A stretch of 64,000 nt of DNA from an uncultured bacterium (GCA_937949615.1 CALEDQ010000029.1:215683-279682), one strand, 5' to 3'; shown: positions 42,160-51,585, counted from the stretch's first letter. A program made the numbers and translations. Notes: generated by a model from the letters alone, not told the origin.

Positions 42160-43524
42160 ATGAAGCGAGTATCAAGTATCATCGTCGTTGTAACCCTGTT
42201 GTTGTGCGCTGCATACACACCTGCAAACGCTGCCGCAGCTAAAGACTGGACCGTAGCAGTGTTCCTTAACGCCGACAACAATCTGGATCCGTTTGGAGTA
42301 GAAGACCAGCAGGAAATGGCCAAAGTTGGCTCGAATGATTTCCTGAATGTCGTCAGTCTGATCGACCGCGAACACGGCCCGGCTCAGATCAACTACATCG
42401 AAAAGAACAACATCAAAAAGATTAAAGACATGGGCGAAATGGACATGGGCGATTACCGCCAGTTCGTTGAATTCGCCAAATTTATTAAAGAAAATTATCC
42501 GGCCAAGCATTACTGCTTCACCATCTGGAATCACGGTTCAGGCTGGAAAAACAAAGGCACCAGCGCCATCTACCGCGGTGTTTCCTATGATGATTCTTCA
42601 AACAACCACATCACCAACGCTCAGCTTGGTATCGCTGTTGCTGAAGTAAGCAAGGTTCTCGGTCAGAAAATCGACATCCTGAACTTTGACGCCTGCCTCA
42701 TGCAGATGGTCGAAGTCGCTCATGCCGTTAAAGACAATGTTGTATACATGGTCGCCTCTGAAGAACTTGAACCGGGCAAAGGCGCCCCCTATGACGACAT
42801 TCTCCGTGGTGTAAAAGCCGGTATGGACACTCAGGGCTATGCCATCAACTGGGTTAACGCTTTTGGCAAATCATACACTGGCGGCAGCCAGGGGTTCGAC
42901 GAATCAACCCAGTCAGCCCTCGACATGTCGAAGTTTGGCCCGGTTGTAGATTCTGTTAACGGTCTTGCCAAAGCTCTGATGGCCGGCAAGAACACCATGA
43001 TCGTAAAATCGGTTCTGGCCAAAGTCCAGAAGTTCGGTGACCCGGGCAATATCGACCTGGCTCATTTCGCCGAACTGCTTAAGGCTCAGACCAGCATCGA
43101 CGCTGCAGTCAAAACTGCATGCGACAAAGTAATCGCAGCTGTAAAAAATGCGATCATCATCAACAAAGCAACCGGTTCGACCACCAAGAACGCCAAAGGC
43201 CTGGCAATCTACCTGCCGGCCAATCTGGTTCTCGAATCAAAATACAATGACCTGTGCTTCGCCAAAGCCACCATGTGGGATGAAATGATCGCCGCTCTGG
43301 CCAAAAAAGAAGCCGCTGAACGCGTAGTTGCCGGTGTAACCGCTGGTAACCTCGACGAAATGAGAAACCTGGTAGCCGAAGCCGCCCAGAATCCTGAAGC
43401 CAGCCGCATCGCTCTGCAGGAACTCAACTTCGCCGTTTACTCAGAAAAACTTCTGCCGAAAGCAATCGAAGGCGAATTCGAAAGCCTGTTCGAAGCTCTC
43501 AAAAATTCAGTTTCCAACAAGTAA
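42160..43524 (+). CDS. Secreted clostripain-family (C11) cysteine peptidase, copy 1
   Basis: A 454-aa exported protease (signal peptide 1-24). The C11 fold is recognised by VFLNADNNLD near the mature N-terminus, the catalytic His125 in IWNHGSGWK and the nucleophile Cys179 in NFDACLMQMVEVAHAV; the DREHGPAQ segment is family-typical. Clostripains cut after Arg or Lys and often self-process; a cleavage site cannot be placed by eye. The C-terminal 100 residues are helical and variable. It is about 45% identical by eye to the next gene, so the two are tandem duplicates. A strong terminator follows. Confidence 0.9.
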   Translation: MKRVSSIIVVVTLLLCAAYTPANAAAAKDWTVAVFLNADNNLDPFGVEDQQEMAKVGSNDFLNVVSLIDREHGPAQINYIEKNNIKKIKDMGEMDMGDYRQFVEFAKFIKENYPAKHYCFTIWNHGSGWKNKGTSAIYRGVSYDDSSNNHITNAQLGIAVAEVSKVLGQKIDILNFDACLMQMVEVAHAVKDNVVYMVASEELEPGKGAPYDDILRGVKAGMDTQGYAINWVNAFGKSYTGGSQGFDESTQSALDMSKFGPVVDSVNGLAKALMAGKNTMIVKSVLAKVQKFGDPGNIDLAHFAELLKAQTSIDAAVKTACDKVIAAVKNAIIINKATGSTTKNAKGLAIYLPANLVLESKYNDLCFAKATMWDEMIAALAKKEAAERVVAGVTAGNLDEMRNLVAEAAQNPEASRIALQELNFAVYSEKLLPKAIEGEFESLFEALKNSVSNK

Positions 43525-43535
43525 GACGCTTTAAT

Positions 43536-43572
43536 AAAAACCCCCGGTCGCTCAGGCGCCCGGGGGTTTTTT
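43536..43572 (+). terminator. Terminator after clostripain copy 1
   Basis: AAAAACCCCCGG, loop, CCGGGGGTTTTTT: a perfect GC stem flanked by A-run and T-run, 12-50 bp after the stop codon. Each protease gene therefore has its own transcription unit. Confidence 0.93.
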
Positions 43573-43619
43573 CATTGTAAAATTATATGTCGAAATTAAA
43601 ATTTAGTTTACAAGTTTTC

Positions 43620-43648
43620 TTGACAGGGTACAATTGAGCTTCTATAAT
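43620..43648 (+). promoter_or_regulatory. Perfect consensus promoter of clostripain copy 2
   Basis: TTGACA (43620-43625), 17-base spacer, TATAAT (43643-43648). The leader is about 80 bases long, ending with AAGGAG upstream of ATG 43737. Confidence 0.92.
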
Positions 43649-43736
43649 CAAAAGATCAGTGTATTTTGTATAAGTTTTGATAAGTATAGTTCTCAAACGT
43701 CCTGTTTCCCGTATAAGAGTATAAGGAGTAATAAGT

Positions 43737-45086
43737 ATGAAGCGTGTATTCAGTATTATTGCAGTTCTTCTTCTGGCATGTGTTTTTTGTGCTCCGGCCA
43801 GCGCCGCTCAGAAAGAATGGACTTTCATGGTGTTCCTCAATGCCGACAACAACCTTGATTCTTTTGGGGTTGGTGATCTGCAGGAAATGGCTTCAGCCGG
43901 TGGTTCGAATGATGATATCAACGTAATCTGCCTGATCGATCGCGAACACGGCCCTGCTACTCTCAACTATGTAACCAAAGATGGCGCCCAGGTAATCGGC
44001 GAACCCGGTGAAATCGACATGGGCGACTACAAAGAATATGTAAAATTTGTTGTTGAAACCGCCAGAGCTTATCCTGCCAAGCATTACTGCTCAGTAATCT
44101 GGAACCACGGTTCAGGCTGGAAAGACGCCAAAGGCGAAATCATCAAAGGCATCTCTTATGATGACCAGTCAGGCAACCACATCACCACTAATCAGCTGAC
44201 TGTTGCTCTCAGTGAAATCGAAGCTGCTCTTGGCAAAAAGATTGATGTGCTCTGCTTCGACGCATGCCTGATGCAGATGATCGAAGTTGCTTATGCAATT
44301 AAAGACGGCTGCGACTATCTCGTAGCTTCAGAAGAAACCGAACCCGGCCAGGGCTATCCCTACATCGAAATCCTTTCCGGCCTCAAAAAAGACATGACTC
44401 CCGAAGCTTTCGCCAAACATATTGCAACTGAATATGCTGGTTCATACAATGGTGGCAGCGCCGGTATGTCATCAACCACTCAGTCTGCTCTCAAATGCAG
44501 CGAAATTGACAATCTTCGCGATGCTATCAACGGCTATTGCAAAGCAGCCATTGCCGGTAACTATGGTGCTGAATTCAAAGGCGCTCTCAACGCTGCCCAG
44601 AAATTCTACTATCGCACCAACATCGACCTTGGTCATTTCGTAACCCTCACCAAGAACTCGATCAAAGACGAAGCTTTCCAGACTGCCGCCAGCAAACTCC
44701 TGGCCGCCATCGACAAAGTAGTTATCAAGAATGGCCTCAGCGGTTACAATACCAAGAACGCCACTGGTATGGCCGTATATCTCCCGGCCTCTTCATACAG
44801 CTTCTCACCTGAATACAAAGATCTGGCCTTCGCCAAAGACACCATGTGGGAAGCCATGGTTAAAGATTATTACAAAAAAACCTCAACCAAAGAACTGGTT
44901 GCCGCCGTCAGCAGTGGCGATATCTCTGGTCTGATCAACTACGTTGCTACCGCCAACGAAAAGAATCGCGACATCAGCGCCGACCTGATCGCCAAAATGA
45001 ACTTCAGAGTGTTCACCGAAGGCGGCCTCGACGAAGCCACTCAGAGCAATGTCAGAAACCTGCTCAGCGAACTGAAGACCAAATAA
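43737..45086 (+). CDS. Secreted clostripain-family (C11) cysteine peptidase, copy 2
   Basis: A 449-aa exported paralogue of the preceding protease (signal peptide 1-23). The mature N-terminus has VFLNADNNLDSFG; the catalytic His124 lies in WNHGSGWK and Cys177 in CFDACLMQMIEVAYAI. Differences from copy 1 are concentrated in the C-terminal third, where copy 2 has GSAGMSSTTQSAL and a different tail, so the partners or substrates may differ. AAGGAG about 9 nt upstream sets the start. A perfect promoter and its own terminator make it an independent, strongly expressed unit. Confidence 0.92.
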   Translation: MKRVFSIIAVLLLACVFCAPASAAQKEWTFMVFLNADNNLDSFGVGDLQEMASAGGSNDDINVICLIDREHGPATLNYVTKDGAQVIGEPGEIDMGDYKEYVKFVVETARAYPAKHYCSVIWNHGSGWKDAKGEIIKGISYDDQSGNHITTNQLTVALSEIEAALGKKIDVLCFDACLMQMIEVAYAIKDGCDYLVASEETEPGQGYPYIEILSGLKKDMTPEAFAKHIATEYAGSYNGGSAGMSSTTQSALKCSEIDNLRDAINGYCKAAIAGNYGAEFKGALNAAQKFYYRTNIDLGHFVTLTKNSIKDEAFQTAASKLLAAIDKVVIKNGLSGYNTKNATGMAVYLPASSYSFSPEYKDLAFAKDTMWEAMVKDYYKKTSTKELVAAVSSGDISGLINYVATANEKNRDISADLIAKMNFRVFTEGGLDEATQSNVRNLLSELKTK

Positions 45087-45105
45087 CAAGAACGTTCTCT
45101 TGAAA

Positions 45106-45136
45106 TGGCCGGGGCCACAAGCCCCGGCCATTTTTA
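45106..45136 (+). terminator. Terminator after clostripain copy 2
   Basis: GGCCGGGG, loop CCACAAG region, CCCCGGCC, followed by ATTTTTATTTG, 20 bp after the stop. Confidence 0.9.
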
Positions 45137-45403
45137 TTTGCTTATTTTATGGCCATAAAAAAGCCTTTTATCCTTCTATCTCTGGCGTATTTAAAGCAGC
45201 ATTCCGCGGTTTTATCAGTGTTTATCCGTGTTTATCCGTGGCCGTTTATCCGTCCCGTTTATCCGTGGCCCGTTTTTCCTATGGCCGCTCAGATTTTCAC
45301 CAGTCGCCATAGACTGAACCGCCGCCCGGTGGTCAGTCGGGCGGCGGTTCTTTGGAGGAGTTTATAATTTAAAAGTTTCTGGTCTTCGAACAGTGACTTT
45401 TAA
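45137..45403. other. Intergenic region between convergent genes
   Basis: About 270 bases with no gene. It contains the GTTTATCCGT repeat array (45217-45272) and otherwise unremarkable sequence. Confidence 0.6.
45217..45272. repeat. GTTTATCCGT tandem repeat array
   Basis: Four copies of the core GTTTATCCGT separated by variable 0-6 base spacers (two contiguous, then two spaced by GGCC or CCC), ending GTGGCCCG. The unit is a variant of GTGTTAATCC found at 41441-41460. Confidence 0.75.
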
Positions 45404-45739
45404 TTATCTCTTTGCGGTTCGACGCATCAGCAGCTCATTCGGCGTTGCGGTTTTTTTAAGCTCTTCAAGGTTTCTCTGCAGTTCACCAATCTGTTCTTTA
45501 AGTTCAACGATCTCGGCCATGATTACCTGGGCTTTTTCCTGGGCCTCGGGGCCACCCTCTTCATTCAACTTGCGCAGTTCGGCATAAAGCTTGTTTACCT
45601 GTGACTGCTTCTGCTTGATTTGCTGACTGAGTTCAAAGATCTGATGTTTGGTTACGGCAAACAGGGTGCTGCCGGTCAGCGAAAACACAAAAGCCAACAG
45701 AATCAGGCCAAGCCAACTTTTTCTATTAAAAGAACTCAT
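45404..45739 (-). CDS. Small exported coiled-coil protein
   Basis: A 111-aa protein. A signal peptide or membrane anchor (about 8-28) precedes a single long helical coiled coil (about 33-95) with Leu/Ile heptads, LSQQIKQKQSQVNKLYAEL. The short C-terminus is basic. It resembles FtsB/YbgF-type coiled-coil partners only in general form; the family is not recognised. It stands alone and is convergent with the protease gene. Confidence 0.55.
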   Translation of the reverse strand: MSSFNRKSWLGLILLAFVFSLTGSTLFAVTKHQIFELSQQIKQKQSQVNKLYAELRKLNEEGGPEAQEKAQVIMAEIVELKEQIGELQRNLEELKKTATPNELLMRRTAKR

Positions 45740-45801
45740 TTTCTGCCTCCATTATTTCATTTCTGAATAAATATCGGCAGCGGGCCCCTCAAAGTTTATA
45801 A

Positions 45802-46695
45802 TTAATGCAAAATCTGTCGCCTCGAAAATAATAATACCGCAATTGCATAAAAAAGTACAGCCCACCCGAGACTTGCCTGCCATGCGGTGAAAATATTGTC
45901 AGTCAGCAGATTTCCGCGACTTTCAAGAATAGTTTCGATTGTATTTACCGAAAAAAGTTCATCGAGGTGCCGCGTAAAACACCATTTTGCAGCACTTTCG
46001 TACCAGACGTCGATTTTATTGAGCAGACTTGAAGCGATCAGGTAAAAGGTATGAATACCCATCAGAGCGCTCAAACTGGTAAAAGACATCAGAATCGCCG
46101 ATTCAAAAAACAGGGCGAAAACAATGAAAAAACCGATCAGCATCAGGTTGCCGACAAAAGTGAGCACAAGCAGTTGAAAAGCCGAAGAGGTGCTGACCAG
46201 ATAGAGTGGTTTGCTGATATCGATATTCAGTGCATCGGGCAACACCCCGGAAGCCTGAGTCAACGAACGGGCAACCAGCAGGTCAGCCTGCAGAAAAAAG
46301 CCACCCAGGCAGACGGCCAGCAGCAGAAACAGCATGATCGCCAGCGTTTTCGCGGTAATCACCTGCCAGCGCCTGACCGGCGTCAGCAGCAGCATTTTCA
46401 TATAACCCCGGCTGAGTTCGGTCGAGAAACTGTCACCGACCACCAGTGCCAGAAAAAATGGCGCAATGAAGGCAAACAACTTGAAATGGGCGGTGAACAG
46501 CCCTTTAACTATTTCATGCAGTACCGAAAACTGCACTTCGCCAAAACCAAAGCCCTTGAATTTAACGTAAGCCACAATTAAAGCAAGACTGGCGACCAGC
46601 GGCACAATGTTGAGGGCCAGCAGAAACAGCAGTGCTTTCTTGCGGTTGAGAATCTTCTTCAGCTCGAACAGGATCAGAAACAGCATGCGTCTCAT
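45802..46695 (-). CDS. ABC-2 type transporter permease
   Basis: A 297-aa membrane protein with six predicted helices (about 19-40, 63-86, 113-135, 177-200, 207-228, 270-290). The central region has TPVRRWQVITAKTLAIMLFLLL, a standard ABC-2 permease loop and helix. It overlaps the ATPase start by 4 bp, so the pair forms an exporter. The cargo is unknown. Confidence 0.85.
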   Translation of the reverse strand: MRRMLFLILFELKKILNRKKALLFLLALNIVPLVASLALIVAYVKFKGFGFGEVQFSVLHEIVKGLFTAHFKLFAFIAPFFLALVVGDSFSTELSRGYMKMLLLTPVRRWQVITAKTLAIMLFLLLAVCLGGFFLQADLLVARSLTQASGVLPDALNIDISKPLYLVSTSSAFQLLVLTFVGNLMLIGFFIVFALFFESAILMSFTSLSALMGIHTFYLIASSLLNKIDVWYESAAKWCFTRHLDELFSVNTIETILESRGNLLTDNIFTAWQASLGWAVLFYAIAVLLFSRRQILH

Positions 46696-47645
46696 GCGCC
46701 ACCTCCGACGGTAATCCCGTTGCCGGTCAACTTGATGAAAGTTTCTTCAAGTGAAGCTTCGAGCGGAATCAACGCCATAACCCTCACTCCGGCTTTGATC
46801 AGGCCGCTGTTAACCTCGGCCGATTTTCCGGTCTGCAGGCTGACAACCAACCCGCGCGGCCCCTGATTGATATCGATGACCGCTTCATGCATGGTCGCAA
46901 GCAGCTCGCGGGTTTTCGCGGCATCTTCATCAGCCACCCTGATTTCCCATTTTTCGCTGTGCCCCGAAAGCAGCTCTGACACGTAACCCTGCTTCACGCA
47001 TTTCCCATTGTCAATGATCACAACATAGTTGCAGAGACGCTGAACTTCATCGAGCAGATGGCTCGAAAGAAAAATCGAGGTCTTTTCTTCATCATGAATG
47101 CGGGTCAGAATTTCGCGCATGTGAACCCGGCCCGCCGGGTCCATGCCACTGGTCGGTTCATCGAGAATCAGCAGTTTCGGTCGGTGCAGAATGCCGAAAG
47201 CAACGCCAAGGCGCTGTTTCATCCCGGTGGAAAAAGTGCCGAACCGTTGGCGGGCAGCGTCTCGCAGACCAACCATTTCGATGACTTCAAAAATACGCTG
47301 ATCGGTAAGAGGCTTGTAGAGACTACCAAACCAGTAAAGATTCTCGTAAGCACTCATAGATTCTATGAACGCAGGGTTTTCGACGACAGCGCCGATTTCT
47401 TCGAGCGCGATCGTTCGACCACCGGGCATACTCTGGCCCAGCATGGTTATTTCGCCGTCAATACCGGGAATCAGGCCAAGAAGCATGCGCATCGTCGTCG
47501 TCTTGCCGGCGCCGTTCGGGCCGAGAAAGCCAGCGATTGTATTGAGTGGCACCGAAAAATCGAGACCTTTGAGCACCTGTTTCCGGCCAAAGTTTTTGCA
47601 GAGGCGATTTACGGTAATGGCAGACATTTCAGCATTCATGTTCAT
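46692..47645 (-). CDS. ABC transporter ATP-binding protein
   Basis: A 317-aa ATPase. Walker A is GPNGAGKTTTMR, the Q-loop segment VVENPAFIESMSAYENL, the signature FSTGMKQRLGVAFG, Walker B LLILDEPTSGMDP and the H-loop SSHLL. It has the extra C-terminal domain of DrrA/BcrA-type ATPases (about 230-317), so an antibiotic- or lipid-type exporter is a possibility. Its start overlaps the AI-2E gene's stop and its stop overlaps the permease start, both ATGA, so the genes are translationally coupled. Confidence 0.93.
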   Translation of the reverse strand: MNMNAEMSAITVNRLCKNFGRKQVLKGLDFSVPLNTIAGFLGPNGAGKTTTMRMLLGLIPGIDGEITMLGQSMPGGRTIALEEIGAVVENPAFIESMSAYENLYWFGSLYKPLTDQRIFEVIEMVGLRDAARQRFGTFSTGMKQRLGVAFGILHRPKLLILDEPTSGMDPAGRVHMREILTRIHDEEKTSIFLSSHLLDEVQRLCNYVVIIDNGKCVKQGYVSELLSGHSEKWEIRVADEDAAKTRELLATMHEAVIDINQGPRGLVVSLQTGKSAEVNSGLIKAGVRVMALIPLEASLEETFIKLTGNGITVGGGA

Positions 47646-48862
47646 ACCTGATCGTAGAGTTCGTGATAGAGTTCGCGACCAAAGACCTTGAGAATGACGG
47701 TCGCGGGCACTGCAAGCACCATACCCGGTATGCCGCCCAGGCTGCCGGCGATGGTCAGGGCCAGCATCACGGTAAGCGGATGCAACCCGGCGTTTTCACC
47801 AACGACATAGGGCTGCAGATACCAGCCATCGATGCTTTGAATTATCAGAACCGCAATGGCGACTTTGGCCATGGCAGTAAGCAGCATACCCGAGAAACCG
47901 AACTGAGCGATGGCCAGCAACAGTGCCAGAATCACGGTAAAAAGCCCCCCAAGATAGGGAATAAAATTGGCAATACCGGCAAACAGGCCGAGAAACAGGA
48001 AAAAATGCAGACCGGAAATCCAGATGCCAATGGTCATCAGCCCGGCAAAAATCGAATTGGCCAGCACCTGGCCGCGCAGCAGCGAACTCAGCTGTTCGTC
48101 GAGCTTGCGCAGCACATCGAGAGTTCTCGGCCGATAATCGTGTGGGATCAGCATTTTAAAGTCGGCATACATTTGATCCATATCGAGAAGAATGTAAAAA
48201 ACGAGAATAGGAATCAGGAACATGTTAAACATGCCTGAAAAGGCACCCCCGAGGAAGCCGAATACCTTTTTAAAAGTGGTAACTGCACCATCTTTTACGA
48301 GAATGACACCCTGGGCTGCCAGTTCTCGCACTCTGTCGCTCTGGACAAACTCGTCGAGGTAGGTTTTAACGTAGGGATAACTCGAAAATTTTTCGTAAAA
48401 ATCAAGCCCGAGAACCTTGTAATTGTCGGCAAGCCTTTTGACATCGAGGTTACTTAGCTTGATTACCAGGTCGCCCGCTTCAGAAATCATGGTAAGAGTG
48501 AAAGGCACGATAAACAGCACAAATACAGCAAAGCAGGCAAGAAAGACCGAGAGAACCGCCCACGGGCGCGGCACCTTGCGTTCTACCAGTTTTCTGACCA
48601 CCGGGTTGAGAATATAGGCAACCACCAGCGATACGAGAAACGGCGCAATTACATCGGCCAGATAATAAACACCGGCGCCGGCCGCCACAAAACCGGTCAG
48701 GATAAGCCAGTTCTTGACTGAAGCAGGCAGACTTTTTAAAAACGATGGGCCGCTGTTGTTTCCTGCTGCCCTTTCAGAAGTAACAGAGACTGCGGCTGCC
48801 CTGGCAGATGCCGCCTGTTCAGACTTATGAACGGTTTTTTCAGCGTTCTTTTTTTTCGACAT
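47642..48862 (-). CDS. AI-2E family transporter (PerM/YtvI-like)
   Basis: A 406-aa inner-membrane protein with about eight helices. The first 55 residues are a charged cytoplasmic tail (Lys/Ala/Ser). The family core is recognised by YLADVIAPFLVSLVVAYILNPVVRKLVERK, RPWAVLSVFLACFAVF, LGLFAGIANFIPYLGGLFTVI and, at the end, GIPGMVLAVPATVILKVF. Family members move AI-2, peptides or ions; the substrate here is unknown. Stop and start overlap the ATPase gene by 4 bp and the upstream gene by one base (TGATG). Confidence 0.93.
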   Translation of the reverse strand: MSKKKNAEKTVHKSEQAASARAAAVSVTSERAAGNNSGPSFLKSLPASVKNWLILTGFVAAGAGVYYLADVIAPFLVSLVVAYILNPVVRKLVERKVPRPWAVLSVFLACFAVFVLFIVPFTLTMISEAGDLVIKLSNLDVKRLADNYKVLGLDFYEKFSSYPYVKTYLDEFVQSDRVRELAAQGVILVKDGAVTTFKKVFGFLGGAFSGMFNMFLIPILVFYILLDMDQMYADFKMLIPHDYRPRTLDVLRKLDEQLSSLLRGQVLANSIFAGLMTIGIWISGLHFFLFLGLFAGIANFIPYLGGLFTVILALLLAIAQFGFSGMLLTAMAKVAIAVLIIQSIDGWYLQPYVVGENAGLHPLTVMLALTIAGSLGGIPGMVLAVPATVILKVFGRELYHELYDQV

Positions 48863-49866
48863 CAGAGAACATTCCTCATGCTCAGGCTTTCACCATAGAT
48901 TTTGATGATAAGCTCGATCTCGCCTCTGCCCATATTGAGGCTTCTGGCAATCTGTGGCAGAGAATAGCCTTCCGAATAAAGTCTGAGAACTTCATTGACT
49001 CTGAAATTGGCCGCTGGAGGTGGCGCTGCCGGCTTTCGGCAGAGATCGGTCTTTTTGACCGGTATTTCAGAGACTTCAGAACGCGCTTCTTTTAATGGCA
49101 GACTCGTAACCGGCTTGAGAGAAGCGGCCGCGCCGGCAGCCTGCCCAGTCTGTGAAGCCGCCATACTGTTGGCGGCCGCTTCCCGGCTGACTGCCCGCAG
49201 GACCGGCCGATCAGAAACTTTTTCGCCGGTATTTTCAAGAACCCTGGGAGCAACGGCTTCAGCGGAGCGCTCAAAGCCGCGACTGTTCGCGGTCGCTACT
49301 GCCGGTTCATAGGTTTCGAAACTGGCTTCGAGTGCTTTCAGATACACCGAAACTTCGTTGCTGATCATCATTTTCAGCTCATCCTGATCGAAGCCGGCAC
49401 CGGCATGGGAAATATCTGCCCCCTGGCTGTCTTCAAGCTCACTGATGCGGGTATTGAGAGCGGCAATCTTTTTCAGCATCTCTTCAAAGGTATCCTGAAC
49501 TTCCTTGCGAAAACGCTTGTCATGCCCCTGATCGATACTTGTCAAGGCATTGGCCGGGTTCAGATTACGCTTGCGAAGAGATTCTACGCCATCATCGATC
49601 TCTTTGAGAAGGTCATTGGCGTAGAGACACTTTTTGTCGGCAACCGTCAGCAGCTCCTTGAGCACGTTACACTGGCCTTCGAGCGCTTTGATATTGTGGC
49701 TGGCAACCATTTCGATGTCATCGGTCAGATGTTTGAACGACAGCTCGAGGGCTTTCATTTCCTGCTCGATCTTGAAGAACTTTTTCTGGCCAAGCTTTTT
49801 ACCGGCCCAGAAAGCCGCAAGCAGCAGAAAAATCACACAAACACTGATCTGTAATGCTACCCACAT
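48862..49866 (-). CDS. Membrane-anchored coiled-coil protein with C-terminal HTH-like motif
   Basis: A 334-aa protein with one N-terminal transmembrane helix (about 2-20). Residues about 30-160 are coiled coil (EQEMKALELSFKHLTDDIEM, KIAALNTRISELED). A variable Ala/Ser/Pro linker (about 200-290) follows. The C-terminal 45 residues (VNEVLRLYSEGYSLPQIARSLNMGRGEIELIIKI) look like a helix-turn-helix, the DUF6115-type ending seen in membrane-bound coiled-coil proteins of Firmicutes. The HTH may be an assembly module and not DNA-binding. First gene of the leftward operon AI-2E transporter - ABC exporter. Confidence 0.6.
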   Translation of the reverse strand: MWVALQISVCVIFLLLAAFWAGKKLGQKKFFKIEQEMKALELSFKHLTDDIEMVASHNIKALEGQCNVLKELLTVADKKCLYANDLLKEIDDGVESLRKRNLNPANALTSIDQGHDKRFRKEVQDTFEEMLKKIAALNTRISELEDSQGADISHAGAGFDQDELKMMISNEVSVYLKALEASFETYEPAVATANSRGFERSAEAVAPRVLENTGEKVSDRPVLRAVSREAAANSMAASQTGQAAGAAASLKPVTSLPLKEARSEVSEIPVKKTDLCRKPAAPPPAANFRVNEVLRLYSEGYSLPQIARSLNMGRGEIELIIKIYGESLSMRNVL

Positions 49867-49959
49867 CTGAAGCTACCTCAAGGATTTGCTGCAATCTTTG
49901 AATCATGCCGCAAGATATGCCAATAAACAATCTTGTTAATGTTCAGGCCACATGGTACC

Positions 49960-50976
49960 ATGCCCGCTATGTTAAAATCCAAGAAATTCTGGGGAATTGC
50001 CGCAAGTTTTTTTTTCCTCTGGCTTGCTCTGCAAAAGGTTGATTTACGGCAGATTCCGTCGATTGTCAGCACCCTCAGATTTGAATATCTTCTGCTGATG
50101 TGCATATCACTGACCCTTGAACACGTTACCCGCGCCTGGCGCTGGCAGATGATCCTGGCTAACCGCCCCCTCGACCTCAAGCATTCGTATTTCGGTCTGG
50201 TAATGGGCTATCTGTTCAACAATCTGCTGCCTGCCCGCGCCGGCGAATTCCTGCGCGCCTGGTATCTGAAAAAAAAGAACATCGCACCGGCCGGCGAAGC
50301 CTTCGGCTCAGTAGTTATCGAACGCTTTCTCGACGGCATCGTCATTGTCAGCCTGATCGTCGCCTCGCTCAACCTGTTCACGGCAACGCCGCTGATCCGC
50401 AAAGCCAGTTTCTCGGCGATCATCTTTTATTTCGCGGTGCTGGTCGCCATTGCCATGATGCAGTTCAAACGCGCCCTCTTCGAAAAAATCACCAGCGCCA
50501 TCTTCAGACTGTTGCCAGAGCGCCTCGACCACCTTCTTACGCGCATCCGTGATTCATTCATCAATGGCCTCGGTCTGGTCAGTCAGCCGGCCATTTTTGC
50601 ACAGGCCACTCTGCTTTCTTTCGTCTGCTGGGCTCTGTCATTGTTGACCCTGGTATTATGCCTGCAGATGTTCAGCCTCGATCTCGGCATCAAAGGCGCG
50701 ATTTTACTGATTTCGGTGCTTTCGGTCGGTTCGATGATCCCGGCCAGCCCAGGTATGATCGGAGTCTACGAATTCTGCTGTGTGCTGGTTCTCAACGGCA
50801 TGCTGGGGAAATCGCCCGAACTGGCTGCTGCCTTCGGTCTGGTTTCTCATTCGTTCGGCTATTTCTACGTTCTGATCGCCGGGTTTGCTATTCTCACCAT
50901 CGAAAATCTCAAATTTGCCGAGCTGCAGAAAAGTGAGAGTGAATTTTCCGAGAATTCTGAACCACCCACCTCCTAA
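49960..50976 (+). CDS. Lysylphosphatidylglycerol-synthetase-flippase-like membrane protein (YbhN family)
   Basis: A 338-aa inner-membrane protein with six to eight helices, of the UPF0104/YbhN family. The N-terminus has FFLWLALQKVDLRQIP and the conserved LTLEHVTRAWRW. The second helix region has YFGLVMGYLFNNLLPARAGEFLRAWYLKKK, a strong family signature, and the end has SPGMIGVYEFCCVLVL. Relatives flip lipids or resist cationic peptides; no synthetase domain is present. Start choice is weak: ATG 49960 or 49969, with only CAGG upstream; an ATG at 49933 is also possible. Confidence 0.88.
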   Translation: MPAMLKSKKFWGIAASFFFLWLALQKVDLRQIPSIVSTLRFEYLLLMCISLTLEHVTRAWRWQMILANRPLDLKHSYFGLVMGYLFNNLLPARAGEFLRAWYLKKKNIAPAGEAFGSVVIERFLDGIVIVSLIVASLNLFTATPLIRKASFSAIIFYFAVLVAIAMMQFKRALFEKITSAIFRLLPERLDHLLTRIRDSFINGLGLVSQPAIFAQATLLSFVCWALSLLTLVLCLQMFSLDLGIKGAILLISVLSVGSMIPASPGMIGVYEFCCVLVLNGMLGKSPELAAAFGLVSHSFGYFYVLIAGFAILTIENLKFAELQKSESEFSENSEPPTS

Positions 50977-51027
50977 GTTTTATCAAAAAACATGCCGATA
51001 GCTTTATAGAACCACAGGAGGTCGGGC

Positions 51028-51570
51028 ATGAAAAAACAGAAAACTCCAGGCAGATCCAGAACCCAGTTCGGGCTATTTCTCTTCTTTTTAGGCGGACTTT
51101 TCCTGCTGCAGATTGCATTCGCCTTCACCATTCACGGCGATATCGGGCCGCACACCAGCGTCATTCCCGGCATCGAAAGACCGGCTTCACCGGTTCTCGT
51201 CGGCCGCATCGACAGTCTGGTAAGTGAGCACCGCCTTAAGACTCCGATTAAAGTCGCTCCCGAAGGCGCCTTTGCCCCGGCAACCCGTGATTTCAGCGAA
51301 AAATCAATGCCGCTTGCCCGCATCGACACAGGCACCAACAAAAGTAACGAAGAAAACAGTCTGCGCGAAGTCGAAGGCGACCGCTTCGTCGAATACACAA
51401 TTCAGGCCGGTGACACTCTCGACAAAATTGCCCGCAGATTATACGGCAATCACCAGATGGTTCAGTCTCTGATCCGCATCAACCGCATTAAAGATGAGCG
51501 TGGCCTGAAACTTGGCGCCAATCTCAAGGTTCCCCGCGCCGGCCTTGTCGAAAAAACCAGAATCAACTAG
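51028..51570 (+). CDS. LysM-domain protein
   Basis: A 180-aa protein with an uncleaved or signal-anchor helix (about 14-33) and a periplasmic linker. One LysM peptidoglycan-binding module lies at about 128-173: YTIQAGDTLDKIARRLYG followed by LIRINRIKDERGLKLGANLKVP. It starts with GGAGG 6-9 nt upstream (AGGAGGTCGGGCATG) and lies 15 bp before the PBP gene, so it probably localises or regulates that transpeptidase. No catalytic domain is present. Confidence 0.9.
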   Translation: MKKQKTPGRSRTQFGLFLFFLGGLFLLQIAFAFTIHGDIGPHTSVIPGIERPASPVLVGRIDSLVSEHRLKTPIKVAPEGAFAPATRDFSEKSMPLARIDTGTNKSNEENSLREVEGDRFVEYTIQAGDTLDKIARRLYGNHQMVQSLIRINRIKDERGLKLGANLKVPRAGLVEKTRIN

Positions 51571-51585
51571 AAAGCAGCGCTATAA

